A stretch of 64,000 bases of DNA from NCBI GenBank assembly GCA_028817895.1, contig JAPPOQ010000027.1, positions 34,440 through 98,439 on the forward strand, read 5' to 3'. The notes under the pieces were generated by a model. It had not been told where the DNA came from and did no database searches. It saw only the letters and a program-made list of their open reading frames with translations. Below are positions 7,714 through 21,723 of this stretch, piece after piece (position 1 is the first letter of the stretch; every line of letters starts with the position of its first letter). This stretch comes from Ahrensia sp. Its GTDB lineage: Bacteria; Pseudomonadota; Alphaproteobacteria; Rhizobiales; Rhizobiaceae. The translations under genes were made by a program, and so were the position numbers.

Positions 7714-10700
7714 ATGGCCACCGCCAAATCGTCCGCACAGTTCAACGGTCGCCGCCGGGTCCGCAAGGTCTATGGCAACATCACAGAAGTGACGGATATG
7801 CCGAACCTCATCGAGGTTCAGATGTCCTCCTACGATTCCTTCCTCATCGTGGATGAGCCCGAAGGTGGCCGTCCCGATGAAGGATTACAGGCCGTGTTTA
7901 ACTCGGTCTTCCCCATCAAGGATTTCACCGGCGGCGCGCAGCTTGACTTCGTGCGCTACGATTTCGAGCCGCCAAAATACGACACGGAAGAGTGCCGCCA
8001 GCGCGATATGACATATTCGGCGCCACTGAAAGTGACGCTGCGCCTCATTGTCTTTGATATTGACGAAGATACGCAGGCGAAATCGGTCAAGGACATCAAG
8101 GAGCAGGAAGTTTTTATGGGCGATATGCCCCTGATGACCGGCAATGGTACCTTCATCATCAACGGCACGGAACGCGTAATCGTTTCGCAGATGCACCGAT
8201 CGCCGGGCGTGTTCTTCGATCACGACAAAGGCAAGACGCACTCATCGGGTAAGCTTTTGTTTGCTTCGCGCGTCATTCCCTATCGCGGGTCCTGGCTTGA
8301 TATCGAATTTGACGCCAAAGACATCGTCTATGCGCGCATAGACCGCCGTCGCAAGCTGCCATCGACAACCCTGCTGATGGCGCTCGGCATGGATGGTGAA
8401 GACATTCTCAACTATTTCTACGAGCGCCTTCCCCTGAAATTCGACGCCAAGAAGGGCTGGTCGCTGCCCTTTGATGCTGAACGTTTGAAGGGCACCAAAC
8501 CGGTTGAAGACATCATCGATGCGAAAACTGGCAATGTTGTCGTTGAGGCTGGAAAGAAAGTAACGGCCCGGACGGTCAAGGATTTGTCCGACAAGGTCAA
8601 AGCCATCCGCGTTTCGGCCGAAGCGGTACATGGACGCTATGTTGCTGAAGACATCGTCAACATGGAAACGGGTGAGATCCATCTGGAAGCCGGTGACGAA
8701 CTCACCTATGAGGTTGACGAGAAGACGGGTGAGGCCTCCGGCACGCTCGTAGATCTTGTTGAGCTTGGCTACACCGAGATCGATATTCTCGATATCGACC
8801 ACGTCAATGTTGGCGCTTACATGCGTTCGACCTTGGCAGCGGACAAAAACCAGTCGCGCCAGGATGCACTGTTCGACATCTACCGCGTGATGCGCCCCGG
8901 TGAGCCGCCAACGCTGGAAACAGCCGAGAATATGTTCACCTCTCTGTTCTTCGACCGCGAGCGCTACGATTTGTCCGCCGTTGGTCGCGTAAAAATGAAC
9001 TCCCGTCTTGATCTGGATGTTGAGGATACTGTGCGCGTTTTGCGCAAGGAAGACATTCTTTCCGTGATGAAGACTCTGGTCGAGTTGCGTGACGGCATCG
9101 GAACTATCGATGATATCGACAATCTCGGCAACCGTCGTGTTCGTTCGGTCGGCGAGTTGATGGAGAACCAATATCGCATTGGTCTGCTGCGCATGGAACG
9201 CGCCATCAAGGAACGCATGTCGTCGATCGAAATCGACACGGTGATGCCGCAGGATTTGATCAACGCCAAACCGGCTGCCGCTGCTGTGCGCGAGTTCTTC
9301 GGTTCATCGCAGCTGTCTCAGTTCATGGACCAGACCAATCCGCTGTCGGAGATCACGCATAAGCGTCGTCTTTCCGCGCTCGGGCCGGGCGGTCTTACGC
9401 GTGAGCGTGCCGGATTTGAGGTGCGCGACGTTCATCCAACGCATTATGGTCGCATTTGTCCGATTGAGACGCCCGAAGGCCCAAACATTGGCTTGATCAA
9501 CTCGCTGGCGACCTTTGCGCGCATCAACAAGTATGGCTTTATCGAAAGCCCGTATCGCAAGGTCGAAAACGGCGCGGTGACGAGCGAGGTGCATTACCTC
9601 TCCGCAATGGAAGAGGCAAAATACACCGTAGCGCAGGCCAATGCCGAGCTTGATGACAAGGGTAAATTCGTCAACGAGTTTGTGGTTGCCCGTCAGGCTG
9701 GTGACGTGACCATGCATCCGGTCGCCGATATCGACTTCATGGACGTGTCGCCCAAGCAGCTTGTCTCGGTTGCCGCTGCACTCATTCCATTCTTGGAAAA
9801 TGATGACGCGAACCGAGCGCTGATGGGCTCCAACATGATGCGCCAGGCCGTTCCGCTTGTTCGCGCCGAAGCGCCATTCGTTGGCACTGGCATGGAACCG
9901 ATTGTTGCACGCGATTCTGGTGCGGCCATTGGCGCACGCCGTGGTGGTGTCGTCGATCAGGTGGATGCCACCCGTATCGTGGTGCGCGCGACGGAAGATC
10001 TCGACCCGGCGAAGCCTGGCGTTGATATCTACCGTTTGCAGAAGTTCCAGCGTTCCAATCAGTCGACCTGTATCAACCAGCGTCCTCTGGTGAAGGTGGG
10101 AGACATCGTCAATCGCGGTGACATTATCGCTGATGGCCCTTCGACCGATCTCGGCGATCTGGCGCTTGGTCGCAACGTGCTCGTCGCCTTCATGCCCTGG
10201 AACGGCTACAATTTCGAAGACTCTATTCTGCTGTCTGAGCGCATTGTGCGTGACGACGTGTTCACCTCCATTCACATCGAAGAATTCGAGGTGATGGCGC
10301 GTGATACGAAGCTTGGGCCGGAGGAGATCACCCGCGACATTCCCAATGTTTCGGAAGAAGCGCTGAAAAACCTCGACGAGGCCGGCATCACCTATATCGG
10401 TGCTGAAGTCGGGCCTGGCGATATTCTCGTCGGCAAGATTACGCCGAAGGGCGAAAGCCCGATGACGCCGGAAGAAAAGTTGCTTCGCGCGATCTTCGGT
10501 GAGAAGGCATCGGACGTTCGCGACACGTCACTGCGCATGAGCCCCGGTGCTTTCGGCACGGTGGTGGAAGTACGTGTGTTCAATCGCCACGGTATCGAAA
10601 AAGACGAACGCGCCATGGCGATCGAGCGTGAGGAAATCGAAACGCTCGCAAAGGACCGCGACGACGAGCAGGCGATCCTTGATCGCAATGTCTATGGTCG

Positions 10701-11910
10701 TTTGCAGGACATGCTCAAAAACAAAGAAGCGGTTGCTGGCCCGAAAGGCTTCAAGAAAGGCACCAAACTGACCCCAGCTGTGATGGACGAATTTCCGCGC
10801 AGCCAGTGGTGGCTGTTTGCTGTCGAAAACGAGAAGCTGCAGGGCCAGATCGAGGCGCTGCGCGGGCAGTATGATGAGTCCAAGAGCATGCTGGAAGGCC
10901 GCTTCATGGACAAGGTTGAGAAGCTTCAGCGCGGTGATGAACTGCCACCGGGCGTGATGAAGATGGTCAAGGTTTTCGTGGCCATCAAACGCAAGCTACA
11001 GCCGGGCGACAAGATGGCCGGACGTCACGGTAACAAGGGGGTCGTTTCGCGCATTTTGCCGATCGAAGACATGCCGTTCCTTGAAGATGGAACGCATGCC
11101 GACATCGTGCTCAATCCGCTTGGCGTGCCGTCGCGCATGAATGTCGGGCAGATTCTCGAAACCCATCTGGGTTGGGCCTGTGCCGGCATGGGTCGCAAGA
11201 TCGGTGGTCTTCTGGAAGACTATAAGAGATCCGGCGAGGCGGCTCAGCTGCGGCAGGAAATCGAAAAGATCTATCCGGCCAATGACCGCAACGAACCGGT
11301 TCGTGATTACGACGATGACTCCATCGAGCGTATTGCCGATCAGTTGAAAACCGGCGTGCGCATCGCGACACCGGTCTTTGACGGTGCGCATGAGCCGGAC
11401 ATTGTCGAGATGCTGGAAGCAGCCGGTCTCGATGGGTCAGGTCAGTCAACACTCTATGATGGTCGCACAGGTGAGCCGTTCGATCGTCCGGTGACCATGG
11501 GCTATATCTACATGCTCAAGCTGCACCATCTGGTTGATGACAAGATCCACGCTCGCTCCATCGGTCCATATTCGCTGGTCACGCAACAGCCGCTGGGCGG
11601 TAAGGCTCAATTTGGCGGCCAGCGGTTCGGTGAGATGGAGGTGTGGGCGCTTGAAGCCTATGGCGCTGCCTACACCTTGCAGGAAATGCTGACGGTGAAG
11701 TCGGATGACGTTGCCGGTCGCACGAAAGTCTATGAGTCCATCGTGCGTGGTGATGACACGTTTGAAAGCGGTATCCCGGAAAGCTTCAACGTGCTTGTGA
11801 AGGAAATGCGTTCGCTTGGTCTTTCGGTGGAGTTGGAGAATTCTAAGATTGAACTGGAAGACGAGCCCGAGGGCGACGAGGACTACGCATTGCCGGATGC
11901 TGCGGAGTGA
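7714..11910 (+). CDS. rpoB: DNA-directed RNA polymerase subunit beta
   Basis: A 1398-residue RpoB, full length for alphaproteobacteria. The rifampicin-binding region [13 protein letters not shown] followed by [13 protein letters not shown] lies at about residues 527-560 with wild-type D, H and S residues, so no rifampicin resistance substitution is evident. The region [13 protein letters not shown] and the C-terminal clamp residues ([15 protein letters not shown]) are intact. The ATG at 7714 has a good ribosome binding site. Unusually, no rplJ/rplL precedes it; the upstream neighbour is sufT. Two small genes separate it from rpoC. Confidence 0.99.
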   Translation: MATAKSSAQFNGRRRVRKVYGNITEVTDMPNLIEVQMSSYDSFLIVDEPEGGRPDEGLQAVFNSVFPIKDFTGGAQLDFVRYDFEPPKYDTEECRQRDMTYSAPLKVTLRLIVFDIDEDTQAKSVKDIKEQEVFMGDMPLMTGNGTFIINGTERVIVSQMHRSPGVFFDHDKGKTHSSGKLLFASRVIPYRGSWLDIEFDAKDIVYARIDRRRKLPSTTLLMALGMDGEDILNYFYERLPLKFDAKKGWSLPFDAERLKGTKPVEDIIDAKTGNVVVEAGKKVTARTVKDLSDKVKAIRVSAEAVHGRYVAEDIVNMETGEIHLEAGDELTYEVDEKTGEASGTLVDLVELGYTEIDILDIDHVNVGAYMRSTLAADKNQSRQDALFDIYRVMRPGEPPTLETAENMFTSLFFDRERYDLSAVGRVKMNSRLDLDVEDTVRVLRKEDILSVMKTLVELRDGIGTIDDIDNLGNRRVRSVGELMENQYRIGLLRMERAIKERMSSIEIDTVMPQDLINAKPAAAAVREFFGSSQLSQFMDQTNPLSEITHKRRLSALGPGGLTRERAGFEVRDVHPTHYGRICPIETPEGPNIGLINSLATFARINKYGFIESPYRKVENGAVTSEVHYLSAMEEAKYTVAQANAELDDKGKFVNEFVVARQAGDVTMHPVADIDFMDVSPKQLVSVAAALIPFLENDDANRALMGSNMMRQAVPLVRAEAPFVGTGMEPIVARDSGAAIGARRGGVVDQVDATRIVVRATEDLDPAKPGVDIYRLQKFQRSNQSTCINQRPLVKVGDIVNRGDIIADGPSTDLGDLALGRNVLVAFMPWNGYNFEDSILLSERIVRDDVFTSIHIEEFEVMARDTKLGPEEITRDIPNVSEEALKNLDEAGITYIGAEVGPGDILVGKITPKGESPMTPEEKLLRAIFGEKASDVRDTSLRMSPGAFGTVVEVRVFNRHGIEKDERAMAIEREEIETLAKDRDDEQAILDRNVYGRLQDMLKNKEAVAGPKGFKKGTKLTPAVMDEFPRSQWWLFAVENEKLQGQIEALRGQYDESKSMLEGRFMDKVEKLQRGDELPPGVMKMVKVFVAIKRKLQPGDKMAGRHGNKGVVSRILPIEDMPFLEDGTHADIVLNPLGVPSRMNVGQILETHLGWACAGMGRKIGGLLEDYKRSGEAAQLRQEIEKIYPANDRNEPVRDYDDDSIERIADQLKTGVRIATPVFDGAHEPDIVEMLEAAGLDGSGQSTLYDGRTGEPFDRPVTMGYIYMLKLHHLVDDKIHARSIGPYSLVTQQPLGGKAQFGGQRFGEMEVWALEAYGAAYTLQEMLTVKSDDVAGRTKVYESIVRGDDTFESGIPESFNVLVKEMRSLGLSVELENSKIELEDEPEGDEDYALPDAAE

Positions 11911-11914
11911 ATCG

Positions 11915-12109
11915 ATGGCGAGCAGGGAAGCGGTAGATCAGAAAGAGATCGAGAGAATTGTTGACGACCGAGTTCGCAAGATTCTTTCGACCTCCGGAGG
12001 CCAGGACGAAAGCAAGTCGCTTTGGACAGCGTTCGGCTACTCGATGATCATAATCGGATTGGGTGCTGGACTGGCTTTCCTTGCAAATTGGCTTGCTCAG
12101 TTTGTCTAA
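11915..12109 (+). CDS. Small single-helix membrane protein between rpoB and rpoC
   Basis: A 64-residue protein starting 4 bp after the rpoB stop codon. A charged N-terminal helix (residues 1-24, with E-I-E-R-I-V-D-D-R-V-R-K-I-L) leads, through a short polar linker, to one hydrophobic segment at about residues 39-62 ending W-L-A-Q-F-V. The topology suggests a tail-anchored peptide. The frame extends back into rpoB, but the ATG at 11915 is the natural start, although no strong ribosome binding site precedes it (GGAGTGAATCG). No known family is recognised. rpoB and rpoC are nearly always adjacent, so a gene here is unexpected. Confidence 0.6.
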   Translation: MASREAVDQKEIERIVDDRVRKILSTSGGQDESKSLWTAFGYSMIIIGLGAGLAFLANWLAQFV

Positions 12110-12380
12110 CGGGCAGGTTAAACAACGGAGCGAGTCTGATCGCATCGAACTTGAGAAGGTCAAAGCAGAAATCGATCTGATCGGTGCGCAGATCACCAAA
12201 CTCAACGTCGAAACGTCACTGGCAGAAACGCAAAGAAGAAAGCTGGAAGCAGAAATTGGAAAGCTGCATCAGGAGAGCTCAAAAATTGCTCGTGAGAAAA
12301 CCTTCTATCCGATCGTCATCATCACGGGTTCCGTCGTCGCAGTCTTTACGGTTTTTGGGGTCATCTTGAGAGCACTTTGA
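12063..12380 (+). CDS. Coiled-coil, tail-anchored membrane protein between rpoB and rpoC
   Basis: About 105 residues from the GTG at 12063; TTG codons at 12093 or 12102 are alternative starts. Residues about 20-75 form a highly charged heptad-like helix (D-R-I-E-L-E-K-V-K-A-E-I-D-L-I and T-Q-R-R-K-L-E-A-E-I), suggesting a coiled coil. One hydrophobic segment follows near the C-terminus (P-I-V-I-I-T-G-S-V-V-A-V-F-T-V-F-G-V-I-L). It overlaps the preceding small gene by 47 bp in another frame and ends 81 bp before rpoC. The pair could form a membrane complex, but this is inference from topology alone. The start is uncertain and no family was recognised. Confidence 0.55.
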   Translation: MLDWLSLQIGLLSLSNGQVKQRSESDRIELEKVKAEIDLIGAQITKLNVETSLAETQRRKLEAEIGKLHQESSKIAREKTFYPIVIITGSVVAVFTVFGVILRAL

Positions 12381-12461
12381 AGTGACCCGCATGCCAGAGA
12401 AAAATTCAAATGGAGCTGCATGCAGCTCAAGCGGGCCAAAAGCCCAAAAGGAGAAAATCGC

Positions 12462-16664
<4,203 letters not shown>

Positions 16665-16688
16665 AGTAGCTTGTCTTAGTTCGTTCTA

Positions 16689-16724
16689 AGCCGTCGCAAC
16701 TTGGGTTGCGACGGCTTCTTTTTG
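16689..16724 (+). terminator. Intrinsic terminator of rpoC
   Basis: A perfect 12-bp stem (AGCCGTCGCAAC / GTTGCGACGGCT) with a TTGG loop is followed by TCTTTTTG. It starts 24 bp after the rpoC stop codon and is the clearest rho-independent terminator in the window. It separates rpoC from the L,D-transpeptidase gene. Confidence 0.93.
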
Positions 16725-16841
16725 TCCGGAACACGATGTGCACTTTTGCACGGCAGGCTTAGTGATTTCCCGGCAATGTCATTGCTGAAATCATATGCTA
16801 CACTCCAGCTGCGAGTATGTGAGAGTTGCGTGGGGAAAATC

Positions 16842-17630
16842 ATGTTTGAGAAGGTCTCAAATGCAGTGGTTGTGTGTGCCAGCGTCTTGTCATTGGGAAC
16901 GCTCACGGCATGCACTTCAACATCGGGCAATTCGGGGCTGAGCAGCAGTTTTTCTTCTCCGCAGGGCAGCGCCTCGAAAGAAGTTGTCGTGCGCGGGCGA
17001 ACGTCCAACTATGTTGGGCGCACACCTGGGCGACCGGCTCTTTCGGAAATCGATTACCCGCTGATTTATGGCGCGCGTAACGATGGTGGCGTCGCGATTG
17101 AGGCTTTTGACTACAAGCGCATGGACCCGAAATTCCTGCGCCAGCAGGTCGCGTATTTTGGTCCGGAGCCGCCCGGAACGATCATTGTCGACGCCAAGCG
17201 GCGCCATCTCTATTTGGTCGAGCCCGGGCGCAAAGCCATGCGTTACGGCATCGCGGTTGGCAAGGAAGGCCATGCCTGGACCGGCAGTGCCCGTCTGCAA
17301 TGGAAGCAAAAATGGCCGACATGGACGCCGCCAAAAGAGATGATCGAGCGAAAGCCGGAATTGAAGAAATATGCCGACGGCTTGGCAGGATCGCCACAAA
17401 ACCCGCTTGGCGCACGTGCAATGTATCTGTTCAAGAACGGCAAGGACACGCTGTATCGCATTCACGGAACGGACAAGCCGCACTCAATTGGAAAGGCTGC
17501 GTCTTCAGGCTGCTTCCGCATGATCAATCAGGACGTCATCGACCTCTACGACCGCGTTGGCGTGAAGGGAGCGGTGCATGTGCGCCCACAGGTTGATCAA
17601 AGGCTCGTTGCTCAACTACGCGGTCGGTAA
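16842..17630 (+). CDS. L,D-transpeptidase (YkuD family) lipoprotein
   Basis: A 262-residue envelope enzyme. A lipoprotein signal peptide ends in L-T-A-C with the lipidated cysteine at residue 24. A Ser-rich linker follows, then the YkuD domain in the C-terminal half with I-H-G-T-D-K-P and the catalytic motif S-S-G-C-F-R-M. Such enzymes form 3-3 peptidoglycan crosslinks or attach outer-membrane proteins to peptidoglycan in the periplasm. The frame runs upstream through the rpoC terminator, so the ATG at 16842, after GGGGAAAA, is used; it also gives the proper signal peptide. It is a single-gene unit facing the convergent sseA. Confidence 0.9.
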   Translation: MFEKVSNAVVVCASVLSLGTLTACTSTSGNSGLSSSFSSPQGSASKEVVVRGRTSNYVGRTPGRPALSEIDYPLIYGARNDGGVAIEAFDYKRMDPKFLRQQVAYFGPEPPGTIIVDAKRRHLYLVEPGRKAMRYGIAVGKEGHAWTGSARLQWKQKWPTWTPPKEMIERKPELKKYADGLAGSPQNPLGARAMYLFKNGKDTLYRIHGTDKPHSIGKAASSGCFRMINQDVIDLYDRVGVKGAVHVRPQVDQRLVAQLRGR

Positions 17631-17645
17631 GTGTGGATGGATGGA

Positions 17646-18515
17646 CTATTCGCCAGTGACGACCGGTGTGTCGTCGGCACCGCCCCATTCAGCCCATGAG
17701 CCATCATAGAGCGTGTGCCGGGAGTGGCCGACGGTTTCCAGCGCAAGCGTCAGCGCGGCGGCGGTCACGCCGGAACCGCAACTGGTGACGATTGGCTTGT
17801 TGAGATCGATTTGCGCATCTTCAAACACACGGCGCAGCTCTTCTGCACTTTTGAGGCGACCATCCGTTGCAAGTTCCGAGAAGGGAACCGAGTAAGCACC
17901 GGGCATATGGCCTGAACGGATGCCGGGCCGCGGCTCTGGGGCCGTTCCAGCAAACCGGTCTGCGGGTCGCGCATCCGCAATCTGCACACTGGCGTCTTTC
18001 ACGATGCGGCTCATCTCGCCAAAGGTCGTGACTGCGCTTTCGTCAAATTTCGCTTTGAAAAGACGCGGAGAAACCGGTGCGGTTCCAGCCTCGATAGGCA
18101 GTCGCTGGGCAATCCATGCCGGCAATCCGCCATCCAGAATGACAACTTTCGCAGCGCCCATGACACGAAAATTCCACCAGACCCGGGGCGCTGAGAACAG
18201 GCCCATACCGTCATAGACGACGATCGTATTGGTATCGGCGATGCCGAGCGCCCCGGCCTTTTCGGCAAAGACATCGGACGGCGCGAGCGTATGCGGCAGG
18301 TCCGATCCGGGTTCCACGACATCGTTGATGTCGAAATAGACTGCACCCGGAATATGCTGCGCATCATATTCAGCGCGACCGTCTCGGGGCACGCCGTGCA
18401 TCAACATGGTTGGCAAATACCAGGAGCTATCGACAATCGAAACATCGGGATTGCCTAACTGACCGGCGAGCCAGTCGCAGGAAACGAGATAGGGGTTTGA
18501 AGGTTCGCTCATCAT
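17646..18515 (-). CDS. sseA: 3-mercaptopyruvate / thiosulfate sulfurtransferase
   Basis: A 289-residue tandem rhodanese-domain protein. The N-terminal inactive rhodanese domain has H-I-P-G-A-V-Y-F-D-I, and the C-terminal catalytic domain has the active loop C-G-S-G-V-T-A-A characteristic of 3-mercaptopyruvate sulfurtransferases. It moves sulfur from mercaptopyruvate or thiosulfate to acceptors such as cyanide or thiols. Two adjacent ATG codons (18515 and 18512) are possible starts. It lies 6 bp downstream of alaX and probably shares a transcript with alaX and cysK, a sulfur-amino-acid grouping. Confidence 0.93.
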   Translation of the reverse strand: MMSEPSNPYLVSCDWLAGQLGNPDVSIVDSSWYLPTMLMHGVPRDGRAEYDAQHIPGAVYFDINDVVEPGSDLPHTLAPSDVFAEKAGALGIADTNTIVVYDGMGLFSAPRVWWNFRVMGAAKVVILDGGLPAWIAQRLPIEAGTAPVSPRLFKAKFDESAVTTFGEMSRIVKDASVQIADARPADRFAGTAPEPRPGIRSGHMPGAYSVPFSELATDGRLKSAEELRRVFEDAQIDLNKPIVTSCGSGVTAAALTLALETVGHSRHTLYDGSWAEWGGADDTPVVTGE

Positions 18516-18521
18516 GTTGCT

Positions 18522-19256
18522 CTATGCGGGCAGCGGACCAAACCGAATGCGCATGCGCCGGTTCTCGCGCCCCTTCTTTTCGATCTTGCCGATATGGATG
18601 GGGCCGATCTCACGCGTATTGGTAACATGTGTGCCGCCGCATGGCTGAGAATCGATGACGGCATTTTCGCCAATGCAGACAAGCCTGATCTTGCCCAATC
18701 CACGGGGCGGTTTCACATTTTTTGAGCGCACCAAATCCGGGTTGGCGTCGAGCTCGTCTTCCGTGATCCACTGTGTGTAGACGGGGTGATTGCCCGCGAC
18801 GAGTTCCATCAACTTTTCGCTGAGCTCTCTCTTGTCGGCCGTCTCGCTCATATCGAAATCAATACGACTGTCCTGCTCATTGACGGCCGCCCCCGTGATC
18901 GGTTCTGGACAGACGACAGATAAAAGATGGCAGGCTGTGTGCATCTTCATGAGCTTTAACCGGCGCTCCCAATCTATGATGGCGGTCAGTCTTTCGCCCG
19001 GTGCCGGGAGAGGGGCCTCGGCTTCAGGAACGTGCACAATTACAGACTTCCCACCTCTTTCATAAACCGTCGTCGCAATGGAAAACCGCGTGCCGTCCTC
19101 GCGTTCGAAATATCCGCTGTCGCCCGGTTGACCGCCGCTGTTTGCATAAAAGGGCGTGCGATCCAGCACGATCCCGCCTTCACCGGTGATCGCGAGAACG
19201 TTGGCCTGCGCGGACTTCAGATAGGCATCGTCAGCGAAGAGTTGGTCTGTCTTCAC
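18522..19256 (-). CDS. Alanyl-tRNA editing protein (AlaX family)
   Basis: A 244-residue stand-alone editing domain related to the C-terminal editing half of AlaRS/ThrRS. Metal-binding motifs are visible: M-H-T-A-C-H-L-L and the P-C-G-G-T-H-V-T-N segment. These proteins hydrolyse Ser or Gly mischarged onto tRNA-Ala in the cytosol. The frame is open for 43 more codons upstream, inside cysK. The GTG at 19256 is chosen because it gives a GTGA overlap with the cysK stop and a start (V-K-T-D-Q-L-F) matching the family. The gene is translationally coupled to cysK. Confidence 0.9.
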   Translation of the reverse strand: MKTDQLFADDAYLKSAQANVLAITGEGGIVLDRTPFYANSGGQPGDSGYFEREDGTRFSIATTVYERGGKSVIVHVPEAEAPLPAPGERLTAIIDWERRLKLMKMHTACHLLSVVCPEPITGAAVNEQDSRIDFDMSETADKRELSEKLMELVAGNHPVYTQWITEDELDANPDLVRSKNVKPPRGLGKIRLVCIGENAVIDSQPCGGTHVTNTREIGPIHIGKIEKKGRENRRMRIRFGPLPA

Positions 19257-20296
19257 TCGTCGACCTCCTCGAACGGTATGGCGATGCCGCTGTCGCGTTC
19301 CATCCAGTCCGGCACGGGCAGGTCTTTGGAACGCAGGAAATCCGGGTTGAACAGCTTGGCTTGGTAGCGCGTTCCATAGTCGCAAAGGATGGTCACGATG
19401 GTGTGGCCGGGGCCGAGTTCCTTTGCCAGACGCACGGCGCCCGCAATGTTGATGCCGGAGGACCCACCAAGCACAAGCCCCTCATGTTCCATGAGGTCGA
19501 AGATGTATGGCAGGGCTTCCTGATCGGTGATTTGGTAGGGAAAGTCCACCTCGAGCCCTTCCAGATTGGCTGTTATGCGGATCTGGCCGATCCCCTCGGA
19601 GATCGAGGTGCCTTCGGCCTTCAACTCGCCATGGGCGTACCAGTTGTAGAGTGAAGCGCCGCCCGGATCGGCCAATCCGATCTTGACAGCCTTGTTGCGT
19701 TCGCGCAGCGCCTGCGCGGTTCCGGCCAGCGTTCCACCGGAACCGCAGGCACAGACAAATCCATCGACTTTACCAACAGTCTGTTCCCAGATTTCCGGTC
19801 CCGTGGTCTCGATATGCGCTTGGCGGTTTGCCGTGTTGTCAAACTGATTGGCCCAGATTGCACCTTCGGCATGGCTTTTTGCCAGTTGCTCGGCGAGCCG
19901 ACCCGACAGCTTCACGAAATTATTCGGGTTCCGGTACGGCTTGGCCGGCACCTCGATGAGTTCGGCCCCAAAGGCGCGAATGGCATCTTTCTTCTCCTGG
20001 CTCTGTGTGTCGGGAATGACGATGACTGAACGATATCCGAGCGCATTGCCGACCATGGCCAGACCGATGCCCGTATTGCCGGCGGTGCCTTCCACGATAA
20101 TGCCGCCCGGGCGAATTTTGCCTTCGCGCTCAGCCTGTCGGATGATCGACAAAGCGGCGCGATCCTTCACGCTCTGGCCTGGATTGAGAAACTCGGCCTT
20201 GCCCAAAATCTCGCAGCCGGTTTCATCGGATATCTTGTTGAGCCGGATGAGTGGCGTGTTGCCGATAGCATCGAGAACGGAAGCGTGGACAGTCAT
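19253..20296 (-). CDS. cysK: Cysteine synthase A (O-acetylserine sulfhydrylase)
   Basis: A 347-residue fold type II PLP enzyme. The PLP lysine lies in N-P-G-Q-S-V-K-D-R-A, the substrate loop in E-G-T-A-G-N-T-G, and the phosphate loop in C-G-S-G-G-T-L-A-G. It makes L-cysteine from O-acetylserine and sulfide in the cytosol. The length is slightly above the E. coli enzyme, with a C-terminal extension typical of the rhizobial form. The ATG at 20296 is used; the 21 upstream in-frame codons have no family similarity. It heads the cysK-alaX-sseA set. Confidence 0.94.
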   Translation of the reverse strand: MTVHASVLDAIGNTPLIRLNKISDETGCEILGKAEFLNPGQSVKDRAALSIIRQAEREGKIRPGGIIVEGTAGNTGIGLAMVGNALGYRSVIVIPDTQSQEKKDAIRAFGAELIEVPAKPYRNPNNFVKLSGRLAEQLAKSHAEGAIWANQFDNTANRQAHIETTGPEIWEQTVGKVDGFVCACGSGGTLAGTAQALRERNKAVKIGLADPGGASLYNWYAHGELKAEGTSISEGIGQIRITANLEGLEVDFPYQITDQEALPYIFDLMEHEGLVLGGSSGINIAGAVRLAKELGPGHTIVTILCDYGTRYQAKLFNPDFLRSKDLPVPDWMERDSGIAIPFEEVDE

Positions 20297-20371
20297 GAGG
20301 CAGTCTCTGGAGCAAGGAATCGCGGCACAGTATCGGCGCACCGGAGCCACCGCAAGCAAGGTGATGCTGGC

Positions 20372-21700
20372 TCAGGCTCGCTGCGCGGAATCGATTTGCG
20401 CGCGAAGATGCTCCACCTGTTCACGACCAAGCGGAAAGTTCCACATCAGGGCAAGCGACGGCAGTTTGAGCGCGATCGGCCCCCAGCCGTAAAGAAAGCC
20501 GAGGGCCGTAAGACCCATCTGCGTTGATTGTTGTGGCTGCTGAGCGTCAAAGCCGAACCATCCCAGCAGCGAGAAGGCTCCGGCGACCGCCAATGCGAGC
20601 GACATTTTGGTGGCGAGGCTCCAAAGGGAAAAGTAGACACCGGAGCGCTGTTCGCCGGATTTGGCCGTGTCCACATCGATGACATCGGCCTGCATGGAGG
20701 GAGGCAGGGCGATGTCGGCTCCAAGGGCGAGACCGGACAGGACACAAATGGCGCCAAAGGCGAACGCAGCGCCCTCTGACAGAAACGGCGCCGGAGAAAA
20801 CACGATTGCTGCAAAGATCATGGCGCAGCACCAGGCCCGATGTTTTGACGTCTTACGGGCGACGAAGGTCCAGAAGGGAACGGATACCACTCCGCACAGA
20901 AAATAGGTGAAGAGAAACGGCCCGCGCAGGTCTTCAAGTCCGAGTCGCGCCGAGCAATAGAGTAGGAACAATGTGGCGGCGATCGAATTGCCGCATCCAT
21001 TCAGGAAGAATGCACAAGCGAGACGAATGAAGGCACGGTTCGACTTCACATGCGAAAGGCCAGCGATGATGCCCACGCGGGTCGTGCTGTGCTCGCGCGG
21101 CTCCGGCACCCGCCAGACGGTGAGCACCCCGGTGAGAGGCAATGCCAAAATGAGGCAAACTGCCAATAGCGCAAAGCCGTGAAACGCGCTCGCATCTTCC
21201 CAGCCAAGCGAGAAGGGGATGATGATGGCAAGCAAGGTTCCGATCAGTGTCAGGCCCTCACGCATGCCTGTGACGCGCGAGCGTCCCTCATAGGAGGTTT
21301 CCAACTCCGCTCCCCATGCCGTGAAGGGCAGAATGGCGAGCGTGTAGCCAACTGACAGGACGAGCGACCAAAGCCCGAGATACCAGATGCTTGCATCAGC
21401 CGGTGGCCAGAAGAGTTGCCAGACCCCCAGCATGACAATCGGGATGGCGCAGGCGAACCACAGGCGCCGTCGCCCGAAGGCGGGTCGAAATCTGTCTGCC
21501 AGAATGCCGACCAGCGGATCGTTGACGGCATCAAAGGCGCGCACCAAGAACAGTGCCAGGCCGATTCCGGCAAGGGGCAGGCCGATCGTTTCGGCATAAA
21601 AGGTGGGTATGAACGAGTAGAGCGGGAGTGTCAGTGCAGCCAACGGAATGGCCGGGAGCGCGTAAATGATCAGACGCGAAAGGGGCAGGGCGCTGCTCAA
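20372..21700 (-). CDS. MFS transporter, GPH/MelB-like (MFS_2) family
   Basis: A 442-residue protein with about 12 hydrophobic segments. The motif F-D-A-V-N-D-P-L-V-G-I-L-A-D-R after the second helix is the hallmark of the glycoside-pentoside-hexuronide:cation symporter group. Substrate cannot be inferred: the neighbours (cfa downstream of nothing sugar-related, cysK on the other side) give no sugar pathway. In alphaproteobacteria relatives are often found beside cyclopropane fatty acid synthase and photolyase, so the locus is conserved but its cargo unknown. It starts 23 bp after the end of cfa on the same strand, so the two are probably cotranscribed. Confidence 0.85.
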   Translation of the reverse strand: MSSALPLSRLIIYALPAIPLAALTLPLYSFIPTFYAETIGLPLAGIGLALFLVRAFDAVNDPLVGILADRFRPAFGRRRLWFACAIPIVMLGVWQLFWPPADASIWYLGLWSLVLSVGYTLAILPFTAWGAELETSYEGRSRVTGMREGLTLIGTLLAIIIPFSLGWEDASAFHGFALLAVCLILALPLTGVLTVWRVPEPREHSTTRVGIIAGLSHVKSNRAFIRLACAFFLNGCGNSIAATLFLLYCSARLGLEDLRGPFLFTYFLCGVVSVPFWTFVARKTSKHRAWCCAMIFAAIVFSPAPFLSEGAAFAFGAICVLSGLALGADIALPPSMQADVIDVDTAKSGEQRSGVYFSLWSLATKMSLALAVAGAFSLLGWFGFDAQQPQQSTQMGLTALGFLYGWGPIALKLPSLALMWNFPLGREQVEHLRAQIDSAQRA

Positions 21701-21723
21701 GGCGTCAGGTCCTCAAACCCGCC

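Noticed and set aside
9295..9400. Rifampicin resistance substitution in rpoB
   Set aside because: The key D, H and S residues of the resistance region are the wild-type ones.
11915..12380. Toxin-antitoxin reading of the rpoB/rpoC intercalated pair
   Set aside because: Size and overlap would allow it, but neither protein has a toxin or DNA-binding antitoxin feature; a membrane pair of unknown role is as far as the sequence goes.
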